From Aestuariivita sp049276915 (GTDB lineage: Bacteria > Pseudomonadota > Alphaproteobacteria > Rhodobacterales > Rhodobacteraceae): a stretch of DNA of 64,000 nucleotides. The notes beneath the pieces are model-generated. The model searched no databases. It was not told the origin of the DNA and was given only the letters and a program-made list of their open reading frames with translations. Shown one piece after another: positions 49,153 to 58,911 of the stretch. A program made the position numbers and the translations under genes. The stretch covers positions 1-64,000 of the forward strand of contig NZ_JBASXK010000170.1 of the NCBI RefSeq assembly GCF_049276915.1. The letters run 5' to 3'. Numbering within the stretch: position 1 is the stretch's first letter; each line of letters opens with the position of its first letter.

Positions 49153-49886
49153 TGGCCTTGTTTGACGCTGTTCTTGAACTGGCGGATGATCATCTGGTTC
49201 TGGGCCATCGCCTGAGCGAATGGTGCGGCCATGCGCCGATGCTGGAAGAAGATCTGGCCCTGCCCAATATGGCGCTGGATCTGATCGGCACGGCGCGCAC
49301 GCTTTATGACTATGCCGCCACGCTGGAAGGCCAGGGCCGGACCGAGGATGACATGGCCTATCTGCGCGGGGAACGGGAGTATCGCAACCTGTTGCTCTGT
49401 GAACGCCCGAACGAAGATTTCGCCCATACGATCCTGCGCCAGCTTTATTTCGCCGCCTTCATGAAACCCTATTGGGAGGCCGCGCTGAACAGTTCGGATC
49501 CGATCATCGCCGGTGTCGCGGGCAAGGCCGTCAAGGAGATGGCCTATCACATCCGCCATGCGGGGGAATGGGTGATTCGTCTGGGAGATGGCACCGACGA
49601 AAGCGCCCGGCGCATGAATGACGCGGTTGAGGCCTTGCATATCTATGTGGGCGAGCTGTTCGAGGAGAGCGCAGCCGAGGGCCTTGACGCCCTGCCCTCC
49701 CGCGCATCCATCCAACCTGCCTGGGACGCCACGGTGGACGAGATCTTTGGCCATGCGCTGCTGAGCCGTCCCGTCGTGCAGTATCCGCAGACCGGCGGTC
49801 GGCGCGGTGTGCATGGTGAAAGCCTGGGGCATCTGCTGGCCGAGATGCAGTCGGTCTATCGCGCCCATCCGGGGGCGACGTGGTAA
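49152..49886 (+). CDS. paaC: phenylacetyl-CoA epoxidase subunit PaaC
   Basis: 244 aa structural di-iron-fold subunit. Recognisable parts include DDHLVLGHRLSEWCGHAPMLEEDLALPNMALDLIGTAR and DFAHTILRQLYFAAFMKPYWEAAL. PaaC resembles PaaA but lacks a working metal site in characterised enzymes. The ATG at 49152 (TGATG overlap with paaB) is chosen over the GTG one codon earlier. It overlaps paaD by 7 bp. Confidence 0.95.
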   Translation: MALFDAVLELADDHLVLGHRLSEWCGHAPMLEEDLALPNMALDLIGTARTLYDYAATLEGQGRTEDDMAYLRGEREYRNLLLCERPNEDFAHTILRQLYFAAFMKPYWEAALNSSDPIIAGVAGKAVKEMAYHIRHAGEWVIRLGDGTDESARRMNDAVEALHIYVGELFEESAAEGLDALPSRASIQPAWDATVDEIFGHALLSRPVVQYPQTGGRRGVHGESLGHLLAEMQSVYRAHPGATW

Positions 49887-50377
49887 GTGCGGCCACCCCT
49901 CTGGACGCAGGACGCGCCTGGGCCGCCGCTGCCGCTGTGCCCGATCCCGAGGTGCCCTGCGTCACGGTCGCCGATCTGGGCATTCTGCGCGATGTGCGCA
50001 TCGAGGACGGCGTGGCGGTGGCCCGGGTCACACCCACCTATTCGGGTTGCCCTGCGACCCTCGCCATAGAATTGGCGATTGAGACCGCATTGCTGCAAGT
50101 CGGCTTTGACGCCAGGATCGAGCGCGTGCTGTCTCCGGCATGGACGACAAACTGGATCAGCGATGAGGGCCGCGAAAAGCTGCGCGCCTATGGGATTGCG
50201 CCGCCTGAACAGGAAACAGGCTCGAAAATGGCCCTCTTTGGTGAAACAACCGTCCATTGCCCACGCTGCAACAGCGCCAATACGGAAAAGCTGAGCGAAT
50301 TCGGGTCGACCGCCTGCAAGGCTCAGTATCGCTGCCTGAGCTGCGCCGAACCCTTTGACTATTTCAAATGCATCTGA
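49880..50377 (+). CDS. paaD: PaaD, Fe-S cluster maturation factor of the epoxidase
   Basis: 165 aa with an N-terminal MIP18/DUF59 domain (PDPEVPCVTVADLGILRDV) and a C-terminal zinc-ribbon-like segment (CPRCNSANTEKLSEFGSTACKAQYRCLSC). The start is GTG at 49880, 7 bp inside paaC. It helps assemble the cluster or metal centre of the complex. Confidence 0.94.
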   Translation: MVSAATPLDAGRAWAAAAAVPDPEVPCVTVADLGILRDVRIEDGVAVARVTPTYSGCPATLAIELAIETALLQVGFDARIERVLSPAWTTNWISDEGREKLRAYGIAPPEQETGSKMALFGETTVHCPRCNSANTEKLSEFGSTACKAQYRCLSCAEPFDYFKCI

Positions 50378-50387
50378 GGAGCCCGCG

Positions 50388-51437
50388 ATGTTCCACGACC
50401 TGACAATCAGCGCCGTACACCCCGAAACAGACAGCGCCGTCGCGATCAGTTTCGACGTGCCTGCCGAACTGGCAGCCGCTTTCGCGTTTGAGCCGGGCCA
50501 GTACCTGACCCTGCGTGCCAGCGTGTCTGGGCAGGATATCCGGCGATCCTATTCGATTGCCAGTGCACCCGGTGAGCCGCTGACCGTGGGTATCAAGCGT
50601 GTCGACGACGGGGCGTTCTCGACCTATGCCCAGGACCTCAAGCCCGGCGATACACTGCAGGTGATGCAGCCCGAGGGCCGTTTCGTCACCAAGGGCGCAC
50701 GCAAGATCGTTCTGATCGCCTCGGGCTCGGGGATCACGCCGATGGTCTCCATCGCCTCGGATGTTCTGGATCAGGGCGGCGAGGTGACGGTGATCTATGG
50801 CAACAAGCGCACCGACACGATCATGTTTCGCGACGCTCTGGACGGGTTGAAGGATCGCTATCTTGACCGCTTCACGATGATCCATGTGCTGAGCCGCGAA
50901 CCCCAGGATGTTGCCATTCTGAACGGGCGGATCACCGGAGAGAAGGTGATCGCGCTGGGACAGGCCGGAGCGATTGATCTGATCGGCGCGGATGGCGTGT
51001 TTCTCTGTGGCCCCGGCGAGATGATCGACGATGTGAGCGCAGCACTTGTCGCCGCAGACATCCCCAAAGAGCGCATCCATTTCGAGCGGTTTTACCAGGA
51101 TGGAGAGGTGCCCCGCGCGCCCAAATCCGCAGCCGCCGAGGCCGCGGCCGCCTCGGGTGTCGCGGTCGAAGTCATGCTGGATGGAACACGTCGCCTGTTT
51201 CGGTTCGAAGCGCAGGATGACACGGTGATCGACGCGGCCGCACGCCAGGGGCTGGAACTGCCGTTTTCCTGCAAGGGGGGCATGTGTTGTACCTGCCGCT
51301 GCAAGGTCGCCGAAGGCAGTGCGGAAATGGCGGTGAATTATTCGCTGGAAGACTGGGAGCTGAAGGCGGGCTTTACCCTGGCCTGCCAGGCGCGTCCCAC
51401 CTCAGACAAGCTGGTACTGGATTTCGACGCCGCTTGA
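50388..51437 (+). CDS. paaE: phenylacetyl-CoA epoxidase reductase PaaE
   Basis: 349 aa electron-transfer subunit: FAD domain (GQYLTLRASVSGQDIRRSYSIASAP), NAD(P) domain (KIVLIASGSGITPMVSIASDVL; FLCGPGEMIDDV) and a C-terminal plant-type 2Fe-2S ferredoxin with CKGGMCCTCRCK and the later LACQA Cys. The ATG at 50388 follows a GAGGAG site 10 bp after paaD. It closes the paaABCDE operon. Confidence 0.96.
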   Translation: MFHDLTISAVHPETDSAVAISFDVPAELAAAFAFEPGQYLTLRASVSGQDIRRSYSIASAPGEPLTVGIKRVDDGAFSTYAQDLKPGDTLQVMQPEGRFVTKGARKIVLIASGSGITPMVSIASDVLDQGGEVTVIYGNKRTDTIMFRDALDGLKDRYLDRFTMIHVLSREPQDVAILNGRITGEKVIALGQAGAIDLIGADGVFLCGPGEMIDDVSAALVAADIPKERIHFERFYQDGEVPRAPKSAAAEAAAASGVAVEVMLDGTRRLFRFEAQDDTVIDAAARQGLELPFSCKGGMCCTCRCKVAEGSAEMAVNYSLEDWELKAGFTLACQARPTSDKLVLDFDAA

Positions 51438-51468
51438 TCCGAATCGCAGGTCATGAACTTGATGGGGC

Positions 51469-52098
51469 ATGACAAGGAAATCGCCAGACCTCGCCGATGC
51501 CTATGGGCTCAAAACCTCCGAAGATTCCCGCAAGCTTTATGCGGGATGGGCAGACAGCTATGACAGCGATTTTGCCGATCGGCAGGATTACATCCTGCCG
51601 CAGGAAACCGCCCGCGCCTTTGTCGAGGCCGGCGGGCATGGCCCCCTTCTGGATGTCGGCGCAGGCACGGGTCTTTGCGGGGTCGCATTGGCCGGCCACG
51701 GGGCCCATCCCATCGACGCGACCGATATCAGCGGCGAGATGCTGGGCCGCGCGATGCTCAAGGACATCTATCGCGACGCGATAGAGGCGGATCTGACCCA
51801 GGGCTTGCCAGTCCCGGAAGGCAGTTATGCCGGCATCATATCCTCGGGCACGTTCACGACGGGCCATGTCGGGCCGGACGCCATAACCGAGTTGCTGCGC
51901 GTCGCCAGACCACAGGCGCTTTTTGCTCTGTCGATCAACGCCAAGCATTATGAAAGCGCGGGATTCCAGGCCAAGTTCAACGCCCTGGGATCTGACATCA
52001 CCGATCTGACCCTGAAAGACGTGCCGATCTATGGCCCCAAGGCCAGCGGCGCGCATAGGGACGATCGCGCCTATGTGGCGCTGTTCCGCAAAGCCTGA
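51469..52098 (+). CDS. class I SAM-dependent methyltransferase
   Basis: 209 aa. Motif I is LLDVGAGTGLCGVALAGHG and the post-I acidic residue is in ATDISGEM, followed by SGTFTTGHVGPDAITELLRVARPQALFALSINAKHYE. It resembles small UbiE/Williams-Beuren-type methyltransferases; the acceptor is unknown. It starts 32 bp after paaE and could be cotranscribed. It ends 5 bp before the convergent amine oxidase stop. Confidence 0.8.
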   Translation: MTRKSPDLADAYGLKTSEDSRKLYAGWADSYDSDFADRQDYILPQETARAFVEAGGHGPLLDVGAGTGLCGVALAGHGAHPIDATDISGEMLGRAMLKDIYRDAIEADLTQGLPVPEGSYAGIISSGTFTTGHVGPDAITELLRVARPQALFALSINAKHYESAGFQAKFNALGSDITDLTLKDVPIYGPKASGAHRDDRAYVALFRKA

Positions 52099-52102
52099 GC
52101 CC

Positions 52103-53341
52103 TCAGGACAGTTCGTGCGCGATCATCCGCGCGGCGACATCCTGGCCCGTCTGATAGGCACCATGTGCCGTGGCCTGCCAGTGCAGGGAAAACATCTCGC
52201 CGGCAAAGCCGATGCGCCCGGAGTGCAGCCCGATCAGATCGCGCCGCGCCTGCGCAAATCCCGGTCGCACGGCGCTATAGGCGCCCTGAACAAAGGGATT
52301 GTCCTGCCAGCCTGTCGGGGCCGTGGCCGTGACCTCGTCCATGATGTCGGCACCAAAGGCAAGTTTGATACGTTCCGTCACAAAGGCGCGCAATCCGTCA
52401 GGCCCGTCCCGGCCTGCCTCGCGGGCGGTGCCGCCGCCGATATGCACGATGACCATCTTGTCCGACCAGTCCAGCAACTGAACATTGATCGGGGATGCCC
52501 CTGCGGGTTCGATCGAAAAGAACTGCGTTTCCACCAGACCCGGCAAAGGACGGCGCAATCCGATCGCCACCTTTTCATAGGATCCGCAGGGCACATGCTG
52601 GACGGTTTCCAGGACAGGCTGCACCTCGGGGCTGGAAAACCGGATTGCGCCGGAATTCAGGACGTTGGTGGACACGGTAACAATGGCGCTGCGCGCCTCG
52701 ACCGGACCCTCGGGCGTTTCGACCCGTACCCCTCCGGGTTGTTCGGAAATGGCTGAAACCGGGACGCCCGTGCGGATCGGCAGGCCCTGCGCCATACGTT
52801 CGATCAGATCGCCATAGCCGCTCAGCACAGGCCAGTTGACCTCGGTATCGGCATAATCCCCATAGCCCGAGGCGGATTCCAGCTCGGGATCCTCGCTTGC
52901 CATCAGTTGCAGCAGATGGCGCACGCCGGGGCCATAGGCACCGGCATCAGGCAGCACCTCGGACACGGGAATGTCGCGATCCGCGCGCGCGGCCTCATAG
53001 ACCGCGCCAAAGGCCTCTTCGATATGTTGATTGCTGGCCGTGACCCAGTCCTTGCCCGCCCAGCGATCATGCAGCCAATACATGAACCGCTTGCGCCGCG
53101 TCTGCCGGATATAGCGGGTCCCGACCTTGTCCGCCCAGGGCACCAGCGGGTTCACATCCGCGCAATGCAGCCAGTGACAGCCCTGATCCCAGGGCAACTC
53201 CATTGTCGCCTTGTCCGTAAAGGCCCGCCCCCCGATGCGATCTGCAGCTTCCAGGATGACAAAGGATTTGCCGGCCGCCTGCAGCGCCAGTCCCGCACCG
53301 ACACCGGCCGCGCCAGCCCCGACAATCACCACATCCAGCAT
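52103..53341 (-). CDS. FAD-dependent amine oxidase family protein
   Basis: 412 aa flavoprotein. N-terminal FAD motif DVVIVGAGAAGVGAGLALQAAGKSFVILEA, then DRIGGRAFTD; the C-terminal part has GRIGFAGEMFSLHWQATAHGAYQTGQDVAARM. This is the monoamine or polyamine oxidase layout. No signal peptide. It is the last gene of the leftward operon starting at 60645 and follows the CaiD-like gene by 73 bp. An amine substrate within that pathway is plausible but not shown. Confidence 0.84.
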   Translation of the reverse strand: MLDVVIVGAGAAGVGAGLALQAAGKSFVILEAADRIGGRAFTDKATMELPWDQGCHWLHCADVNPLVPWADKVGTRYIRQTRRKRFMYWLHDRWAGKDWVTASNQHIEEAFGAVYEAARADRDIPVSEVLPDAGAYGPGVRHLLQLMASEDPELESASGYGDYADTEVNWPVLSGYGDLIERMAQGLPIRTGVPVSAISEQPGGVRVETPEGPVEARSAIVTVSTNVLNSGAIRFSSPEVQPVLETVQHVPCGSYEKVAIGLRRPLPGLVETQFFSIEPAGASPINVQLLDWSDKMVIVHIGGGTAREAGRDGPDGLRAFVTERIKLAFGADIMDEVTATAPTGWQDNPFVQGAYSAVRPGFAQARRDLIGLHSGRIGFAGEMFSLHWQATAHGAYQTGQDVAARMIAHELS

Positions 53342-53414
53342 CGCATAGCCCCCGTTCCTTTGAGCGACACCCTAGCATCGCTGCGCGGAATGAAAACAGG
53401 CGGCAGAGCTGGTA

Positions 53415-54197
53415 TCAGCGGCCTTTCCAGACAGGATCGCGTTTTTCAGCGAAAGCCCGGGCACCTTCCAGCTGATCATCACTGGAATAAAGCACATCCA
53501 CGCTGCGCAATTGCCGCTTGGTGATCCGGTTCATCGCATCCTGGAACTTGGCGTCTTCGGCGTCGCGCACGATCTCCTTGATCGCGGCATAGACCAGGGG
53601 CGGCCCGCTTGCCAACAGCCGCGCCAGTTCCCAGGCGCGCTCCATCAGCCGGTCCGCCGGCAGGATTTCGTTCACCAGCCCCCAGCGATGGGCTTCGTCG
53701 GCGTCAAACCAGCGGCCCGTCAGCAACAGCTCCATCGCGATATGATAGGGGATGCGCTTGGGCAGTTTCACACTCGCCGCGTCCGCCACGGTGCCCGACC
53801 GGATCTCGGGCAGGGCAAAGCTCGCGTGATCGGCCGCAAGGATCATGTCCGCCGACAGGGCCAGCTCAAGCCCGCCGCCGCAGGCGATCCCGTTCACGGC
53901 AGCGATCACCGGCTTGTTGAGATCGCGCAGCTCCTGCAAGCCGCCAAAGCCGCCCACACCGTAATCGCCGTCGACCGCATCGCCATCGGCTGCCGCCTTG
54001 AGATCCCAGCCGGGGCAAAAGAACTTGTCGCCGCCCCCGGTAATGATCGCCACGCGCAGGTCGGGATCATCGCGAAACCCGGCAAAGACCTCGCCCATCC
54101 TGCGAGAGGTCACAAGATCAATCGCATTGGCCTTGGGTCGATCCAGCGTGACCTCAAGAATGGCACCCTCGCGCCGTGACTTTATCGGGTCGCTCAT
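53415..54197 (-). CDS. enoyl-CoA hydratase/isomerase, carnitinyl-CoA dehydratase-like (CaiD)
   Basis: 260 aa crotonase-fold protein. The CoA-oxyanion segments are ADGDAVDGDYGVGGFGGLQEL and NGIACGGGLELALSADMILA, and the active-site region is LPEIRSGTVADAASVKLPKRIP. The pattern resembles CaiD, which hydrates crotonobetainyl-CoA, more than general enoyl hydratases; this is from memory of the family, not from an alignment. The start MSDPIKSRREGAILEV at 54197. It follows the acyl-CoA ligase gene by 25 bp. Confidence 0.82.
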   Translation of the reverse strand: MSDPIKSRREGAILEVTLDRPKANAIDLVTSRRMGEVFAGFRDDPDLRVAIITGGGDKFFCPGWDLKAAADGDAVDGDYGVGGFGGLQELRDLNKPVIAAVNGIACGGGLELALSADMILAADHASFALPEIRSGTVADAASVKLPKRIPYHIAMELLLTGRWFDADEAHRWGLVNEILPADRLMERAWELARLLASGPPLVYAAIKEIVRDAEDAKFQDAMNRITKRQLRSVDVLYSSDDQLEGARAFAEKRDPVWKGR

Positions 54198-54222
54198 CTC
54201 ACCCTCCCTGCACAAGACTCCA

Positions 54223-56235
54223 TCAGATTCCCTTTCGTATCAATGCATCCGCAGCCACTGCACGTTCTGGCGTGGCGATCAGCGGGTTGATCTCAACTTC
54301 TTCCAACGTGTCGGCATGGTCCATCACATATTTCTGCACCGCCATGATCGCATCCAGAACAGCCTCGATATTGACGGCAGGTTTGCCCCGATACCCGGCG
54401 AGGATCGGAGCGATCCTCAGCCCATGCAGCACATCCCTGATCCGCGCCCGGCTGCTGGGCACCAGAAGCGAACCGGTGTCTCGGAGAATCTCGGTCAGCA
54501 CACCGCCCGCGCCGATGGTCAGAACGAACCCATGCGCCGGATCACGGGTCACCCCGATCAGCAGTTCGACAACACCGCCGGTTATCATCTCTTCAATCAG
54601 AACCGAAGACGTGGGCATGGCACTGACCGCGTCTTTCAACGCCGCCTGCGAGATACCCAAACGCACCGCGCCCGCTTCGGATTTATGCGCCAGCCCCATG
54701 CCCTTGACCGCAAAGGGTGCGCTCAGATCGCTGGCGTCCCACGCACCGTCGCGCGTGACCTCCAGCGCCAGGGGCACAGGCACACCATATGCCGCAAGCG
54801 CCTGTTTGGCCTGGCGTTCATCCAGCAAGACCGCGTCCCCGGGCCCCAGGCTCGCCGGCAGCGGCATCTCGGGTTCCAGGTCGGGAACCTGCGCCGCGAT
54901 CTCGGCTGCCACGATCATCTCGCGCAATCCGCAGATCGGCACCACGCCCCCGTCCAACAGCCGCATGGCCACGTCTTCCGGCAGCAGCTCGGGCAAACTG
55001 GCAACCACGGCAAAGGGACGGCCCGTCTTTGCCCGCACGGCCAATGCCGCCTGCGTTGCACATTCCCAATCCGAGGCATCCGTGCGCGGATAATCCACGA
55101 TCGAGAAGGTCAAACCGATATGGTCCGCCGCCATCGGAGCCCAGGCCGCAGCCATCGCCACCGGATCCCGCCAGACATAGGTATGATAATCCAACGGGTT
55201 GGCCAGTGCCACCATCGGCCCCAAGGCTGCGCGCAGATCGCGTTTCTGATCCGGCGTCAGTGCAGGAAACTCCAGGTCGAACCCCGAGGCCATATCCGCC
55301 GCAAGGCTCGCCTCGCCGCCTGAACAGCTGATGCTACTGATCCGATTCGAGGCAAGCCGGCCGCAGACATGCAACAGCTTGAGCGTCTCAAGAAAGCTGG
55401 GCAGGTCCCCGACCTGTGCAATCCCCAGCCGCTCCAGCAAGGCTCCGGAGCCCGCCGCACTGCCCGCCAGAGACGCGGTATGTGACACCGTAGCCTGCTG
55501 CGCCTGTTCGGACAGGCCCACTTTCAGCGCGACCACCGGAACGCCGCGCGCCTGCGCCTTGCGCGCAAAGCGATCCCATGCGGCGATATCGCCAAAGCCT
55601 TCGATGTGCAGTCCGATCACGCTGACACGGTCATCATCCAGCAAAGTCGAGGCGATCTGGGCCTGCGATGTCTGCGCCTGATTTCCACAGGCCACCATAT
55701 AGCCGATGGGCAGCGCGCGCGCCTGCTGTGTCAGGTTGATGGCAATGTTCGAGCTTTGCGTCAGGATCGCCACGCCCCGATCAACGCGCACCATTCCATG
55801 CTGGTCGGGCCAGATCGCCGCCCCATCAAGGGCGTTGACGAACCCGTAACAGTTGGGCCCGAGGATCGGCATATCTCCGGCGGCGGCCACCAGGCGCGCC
55901 TGCAGGTCCGCGCCGATGTCGTCCTCGGCCAGCGCTTCGGAAAACCCCGAGGCAAAGCAGGTCGCGCCACCCGCTCCAAGCGCCGCCAGTTCCGCGACGA
56001 TATCGATGGTCGCATGACGGTTCACCGCAATGAAGGCCGCATCAATCGGCCCCTCGATCTCGGCCAGGCTGCGCACGGAACGCGCGCCCTCCAGAACCTT
56101 GCCGCCGGGATGAACCAAGGTGATTTCACCGGCAAACCCGACACGCTGCGCCGCCCCAAGAATGGATGCACCCCAGGCACCCCCCCCGACAATCGCCAGC
56201 GTCTTCGGTGCCAGCAAACGCCCCAACGAGCGCAT
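54223..56235 (-). CDS. NDP-forming acetate--CoA ligase family protein (acyl-CoA synthetase)
   Basis: 670 aa single-chain acyl-CoA synthetase of the ADP-forming type: CoA-binding Rossmann domain at the N-terminus (LAPKTLAIVGGGAWGASILGAAQRVG), ligase-CoA and succinyl-CoA-synthetase-like domains, and a C-terminal ATP-grasp domain (VLIEEMITGGVVELLIGVTRDPAHGFVLTIGAGGVLTEI). It would activate an acid for the adjacent acyl-CoA dehydrogenase and hydratase. The start is uncertain: ATG at 56235 has a GGGGG site, and another in-frame ATG at 56253 adds six residues. Confidence 0.86.
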   Translation of the reverse strand: MRSLGRLLAPKTLAIVGGGAWGASILGAAQRVGFAGEITLVHPGGKVLEGARSVRSLAEIEGPIDAAFIAVNRHATIDIVAELAALGAGGATCFASGFSEALAEDDIGADLQARLVAAAGDMPILGPNCYGFVNALDGAAIWPDQHGMVRVDRGVAILTQSSNIAINLTQQARALPIGYMVACGNQAQTSQAQIASTLLDDDRVSVIGLHIEGFGDIAAWDRFARKAQARGVPVVALKVGLSEQAQQATVSHTASLAGSAAGSGALLERLGIAQVGDLPSFLETLKLLHVCGRLASNRISSISCSGGEASLAADMASGFDLEFPALTPDQKRDLRAALGPMVALANPLDYHTYVWRDPVAMAAAWAPMAADHIGLTFSIVDYPRTDASDWECATQAALAVRAKTGRPFAVVASLPELLPEDVAMRLLDGGVVPICGLREMIVAAEIAAQVPDLEPEMPLPASLGPGDAVLLDERQAKQALAAYGVPVPLALEVTRDGAWDASDLSAPFAVKGMGLAHKSEAGAVRLGISQAALKDAVSAMPTSSVLIEEMITGGVVELLIGVTRDPAHGFVLTIGAGGVLTEILRDTGSLLVPSSRARIRDVLHGLRIAPILAGYRGKPAVNIEAVLDAIMAVQKYVMDHADTLEEVEINPLIATPERAVAADALIRKGI

Positions 56236-56360
56236 CAGAACAGCCCCCAGCATGGATCAAGCATCAAACGACCTAGCATCTTCGGGTTTTCAAACATTCC
56301 AGTGGAGTTACCGGGCCGCCGCGCAACGGATCGCAACGCGACCGCCCGCTCAGGCCGTCA
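56236..56360 (-). other. spacer between acyl-CoA dehydrogenase and acyl-CoA ligase genes
   Basis: 125 bp between two co-directional genes. No strong hairpin or promoter was identified. It is the largest gap in the leftward operon, so internal regulation is possible. Confidence 0.35.
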
Positions 56361-57521
56361 TCATGCACCAAGCGCCCGCAGCAACTCGCGCGAGATGATG
56401 TGGCGCTGGATTTCGCTGGTACCGTCCCAGATCCGCTCGACCCGCGCATCGCGCCAGAACCTCTCAAGCGGATAGTCATCCATCAGCCCCATACCGCCAT
56501 GGATCTGGATCGCCGCATCCGTCACGCGCGCCAGCATCTCGCTTGCATAAAGCTTGGCCGAAGCGATCTCGCGGTTGGCAGGAAGACCCTGATCCAGCCG
56601 ATCCGCCGCAGCCAGCGTCAGCAGATCAGCGGCGTCTATCTCGGTGATCATGTCCGCGATCTGGAAGGACACCCCCTGGAACTTGCCGATCTTCTGGCCG
56701 AACTGTTCGCGCTCGGCGGCGTAGTTCAACGCATAATCAAAGACCCGGCGCGCGCGCCCCACGCTCATGGTGGCGACCGTGATCCGGGTGGCATAAAGCC
56801 AGGTGTTCATCACCTCGAAGCCACCATCGACCTCGCCCAGAACCTGCGCATCCGGCAGGCGGCAATCGTCAAACTCAAGGATCATGTTCTTGTAGCCACG
56901 ATGCGAGACACTTTTGTATCCATACCGGATCGTGAACCCCGGATGCCCGCGATCCACCAGAAAACAGGTGATCCGCTTTTTCGGCCCCTTGGGCGTCTGG
57001 TCTTCGCCGGTCGCCACGAAGACGATCAGGAAATCCGCGTGATCCGCCCCCGAGATGAAATGTTTGGTGCCATTGACGACCCAATCTCCGCCATCGCGCA
57101 CAGCGGCGCATTTCATGCCCCGCACGTCCGAACCGGCCCCGGGTTCCGTCATGGCCAGCGCATCCATACGCTCACCGCGCACCGCGGGCATGAGATAGCG
57201 GTCGATCTGTTCGCCCTCACAGGCCATCAGGATGTTCTGCGGGCGCCCGAAGAAATGGTTCAGCGCCATCGAACCCCGCCCCAGTTCGCGCTCGACCAGC
57301 GCGAATTCCAGATGGTTCAGCCCGGCTCCGCCAACGCTTTCGGGAAAGTTGCAGGCATAAAATCCCAATTCAAGCGTCTTGCGCTTGATCTCATCGGCGA
57401 TCTCCTGGGGGACTTCGCCGGTGCGTTCGACCAGTTCTTCATGGGGATAGATCTCGTTTTCCACGAAGGACCGCACTGTGGCCGCGATCATTTCCTGTTC
57501 GTCATTCAATCCGTATTGCAT
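56361..57521 (-). CDS. acyl-CoA dehydrogenase (crotonobetainyl/butyrobetainyl-CoA-type)
   Basis: 386 aa flavoenzyme. The FAD-binding motifs LAMTEPGAGSDVRGMKC and VNGTKHFISGADHADFLIVF and the C-terminal IQIHGGMGLMDDYPLERFWRDARVERIWDGTSEIQRHIISRELL are intact. The start MQYGLNDEQEMIAATVRSF at 57521 fits the family. It appears closest to dehydrogenases found with carnitine-type genes, in line with the CaiD-like hydratase downstream, but the substrate is unproven. It is 10 bp after the sulfatase gene. Confidence 0.86.
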   Translation of the reverse strand: MQYGLNDEQEMIAATVRSFVENEIYPHEELVERTGEVPQEIADEIKRKTLELGFYACNFPESVGGAGLNHLEFALVERELGRGSMALNHFFGRPQNILMACEGEQIDRYLMPAVRGERMDALAMTEPGAGSDVRGMKCAAVRDGGDWVVNGTKHFISGADHADFLIVFVATGEDQTPKGPKKRITCFLVDRGHPGFTIRYGYKSVSHRGYKNMILEFDDCRLPDAQVLGEVDGGFEVMNTWLYATRITVATMSVGRARRVFDYALNYAAEREQFGQKIGKFQGVSFQIADMITEIDAADLLTLAAADRLDQGLPANREIASAKLYASEMLARVTDAAIQIHGGMGLMDDYPLERFWRDARVERIWDGTSEIQRHIISRELLRALGA

Positions 57522-57531
57522 CGCCTGCTCC

Positions 57532-58911
57532 TTACCGGCTGTCAGCCGGGGTATAGTTCCATTGTTCCATCGCCAGCAACGCCTCGCGTCCACCCAGTTC
57601 GATCACACGCCGGGCCTGATCGGCATGGGCGCGGATATTGACCGCCTCGGGGTCCAGCATCGCCAACAGGATCCGCATCCCCTCGGCCATGATATCCGGC
57701 CGTGCGCCGCTCAGATCGTCGGTCTCGCCCGGATCAGCCTGCATATGGAAAAGCTGCGCGGGATGGCCTTCGGCAAAATGGACCAACTTCCACACGCCCC
57801 ATCGCAACATGGTCATACCCACCGGGCAGCCTCCGTCGTGATATTCGCTGATCACGGCGCGCCCGGGGTCGGGGTCGCGCAGATCGCGGCCCGAACCGCC
57901 ACCCCCGGACACTCCCATCACCCCGCAGACCGTTGCCGCCAGATCGATAAGGCTGACAGGCGCGTCCCAGTCGCCCGGTGCGATGCCCGGCCCTGCCATC
58001 AAAAGCGGCACCCGCGCCGAGCTGTCATACATGGTGGATTTCACCCAAAACCCTTTCTCGCCCATCATGTCACCATGATCCGAAGTGAAAAGGATTGTGG
58101 TGTCCTCCTCCAGCCCGGCCGCGGCAAGCGCATCCAGAACCTTGCCCACCTGGGCATCCACGAAACTGCACAAGCCTCGATAGCCCGCATGGGCAATGCC
58201 GCGCGTTTTGGGTGTGAAGAACCTGTCGTGATCCCAGAACTCCCACATCTCGCGCAGGATCGGATGGTCAGGCACCGGCTGCGCCTCGGCCTCGAACTCT
58301 GCCGGGTCGTATCGCGCATAGTCGGCGGCGGGAGCGATCAGCGGGTAGTGCGGCGACAGGAAGGACACGAAGGCGCACCAGGGTTCCGTCTTGCGTGCCG
58401 GCTGCGACAGCCAAGCGCAGGCGGCCTCGGCCACACGCCGGTCAAAGGCGTGGTAGTCGGTATCGCCGGGCCCGATATCCTCGGCCAGTTCGCGGGTGGC
58501 CCCGTAGTCGCACAGCGGCTTGCGCAGCAACCCCCGCACCCACCCGACACCCCCAACGATGTGGATCGGTTCGATCTGTTCGGCGAACCCGGCATCGTCC
58601 TCGGTCGAGCGATAGTGCAGTTTCCCGATCGAGACACAGTCGTGCCCCGCATCCCGCACCGCATGGGCCCAGCCCCGCACCGACCCGTCATAGGGTTCGG
58701 CGGAGGACCAGTTGCCGATCTCGTTCAGATAGCGCCCCGTCGCGATCGCCGCCCGCGTCGGCACACAGATCGGCGACGGCGTATAGGCTTGCGAGAACCG
58801 CATCGACCGCGCCGCCAGACGGTCGATATTGGGCGTATGGATGCCGGGCGTGACATGGCCCAGCGCCCACCACGCCATCTCGTCCACCATCACCAAAAGG
58901 ACATTGCTCAT
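57532..58911 (-). CDS. sulfatase (formylglycine-dependent hydrolase)
   Basis: 459 aa type I sulfatase. The formylglycine motif C-x-P-x-R is present as ICVPTRAAIATGR at about residues 49-61, and the metal-site Asp is in VMVDEM near the N-terminus; DHGDMMGEKGFW is the second metal/active-site block. No signal peptide, so it appears cytosolic. The family includes choline sulfatase and other alkyl or aryl sulfatases. It overlaps the fatty acid hydroxylase gene by 4 bp, an unusual partnership within an acyl-CoA operon. A matching formylglycine-generating enzyme is not in the window. Confidence 0.87.
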   Translation of the reverse strand: MSNVLLVMVDEMAWWALGHVTPGIHTPNIDRLAARSMRFSQAYTPSPICVPTRAAIATGRYLNEIGNWSSAEPYDGSVRGWAHAVRDAGHDCVSIGKLHYRSTEDDAGFAEQIEPIHIVGGVGWVRGLLRKPLCDYGATRELAEDIGPGDTDYHAFDRRVAEAACAWLSQPARKTEPWCAFVSFLSPHYPLIAPAADYARYDPAEFEAEAQPVPDHPILREMWEFWDHDRFFTPKTRGIAHAGYRGLCSFVDAQVGKVLDALAAAGLEEDTTILFTSDHGDMMGEKGFWVKSTMYDSSARVPLLMAGPGIAPGDWDAPVSLIDLAATVCGVMGVSGGGGSGRDLRDPDPGRAVISEYHDGGCPVGMTMLRWGVWKLVHFAEGHPAQLFHMQADPGETDDLSGARPDIMAEGMRILLAMLDPEAVNIRAHADQARRVIELGGREALLAMEQWNYTPADSR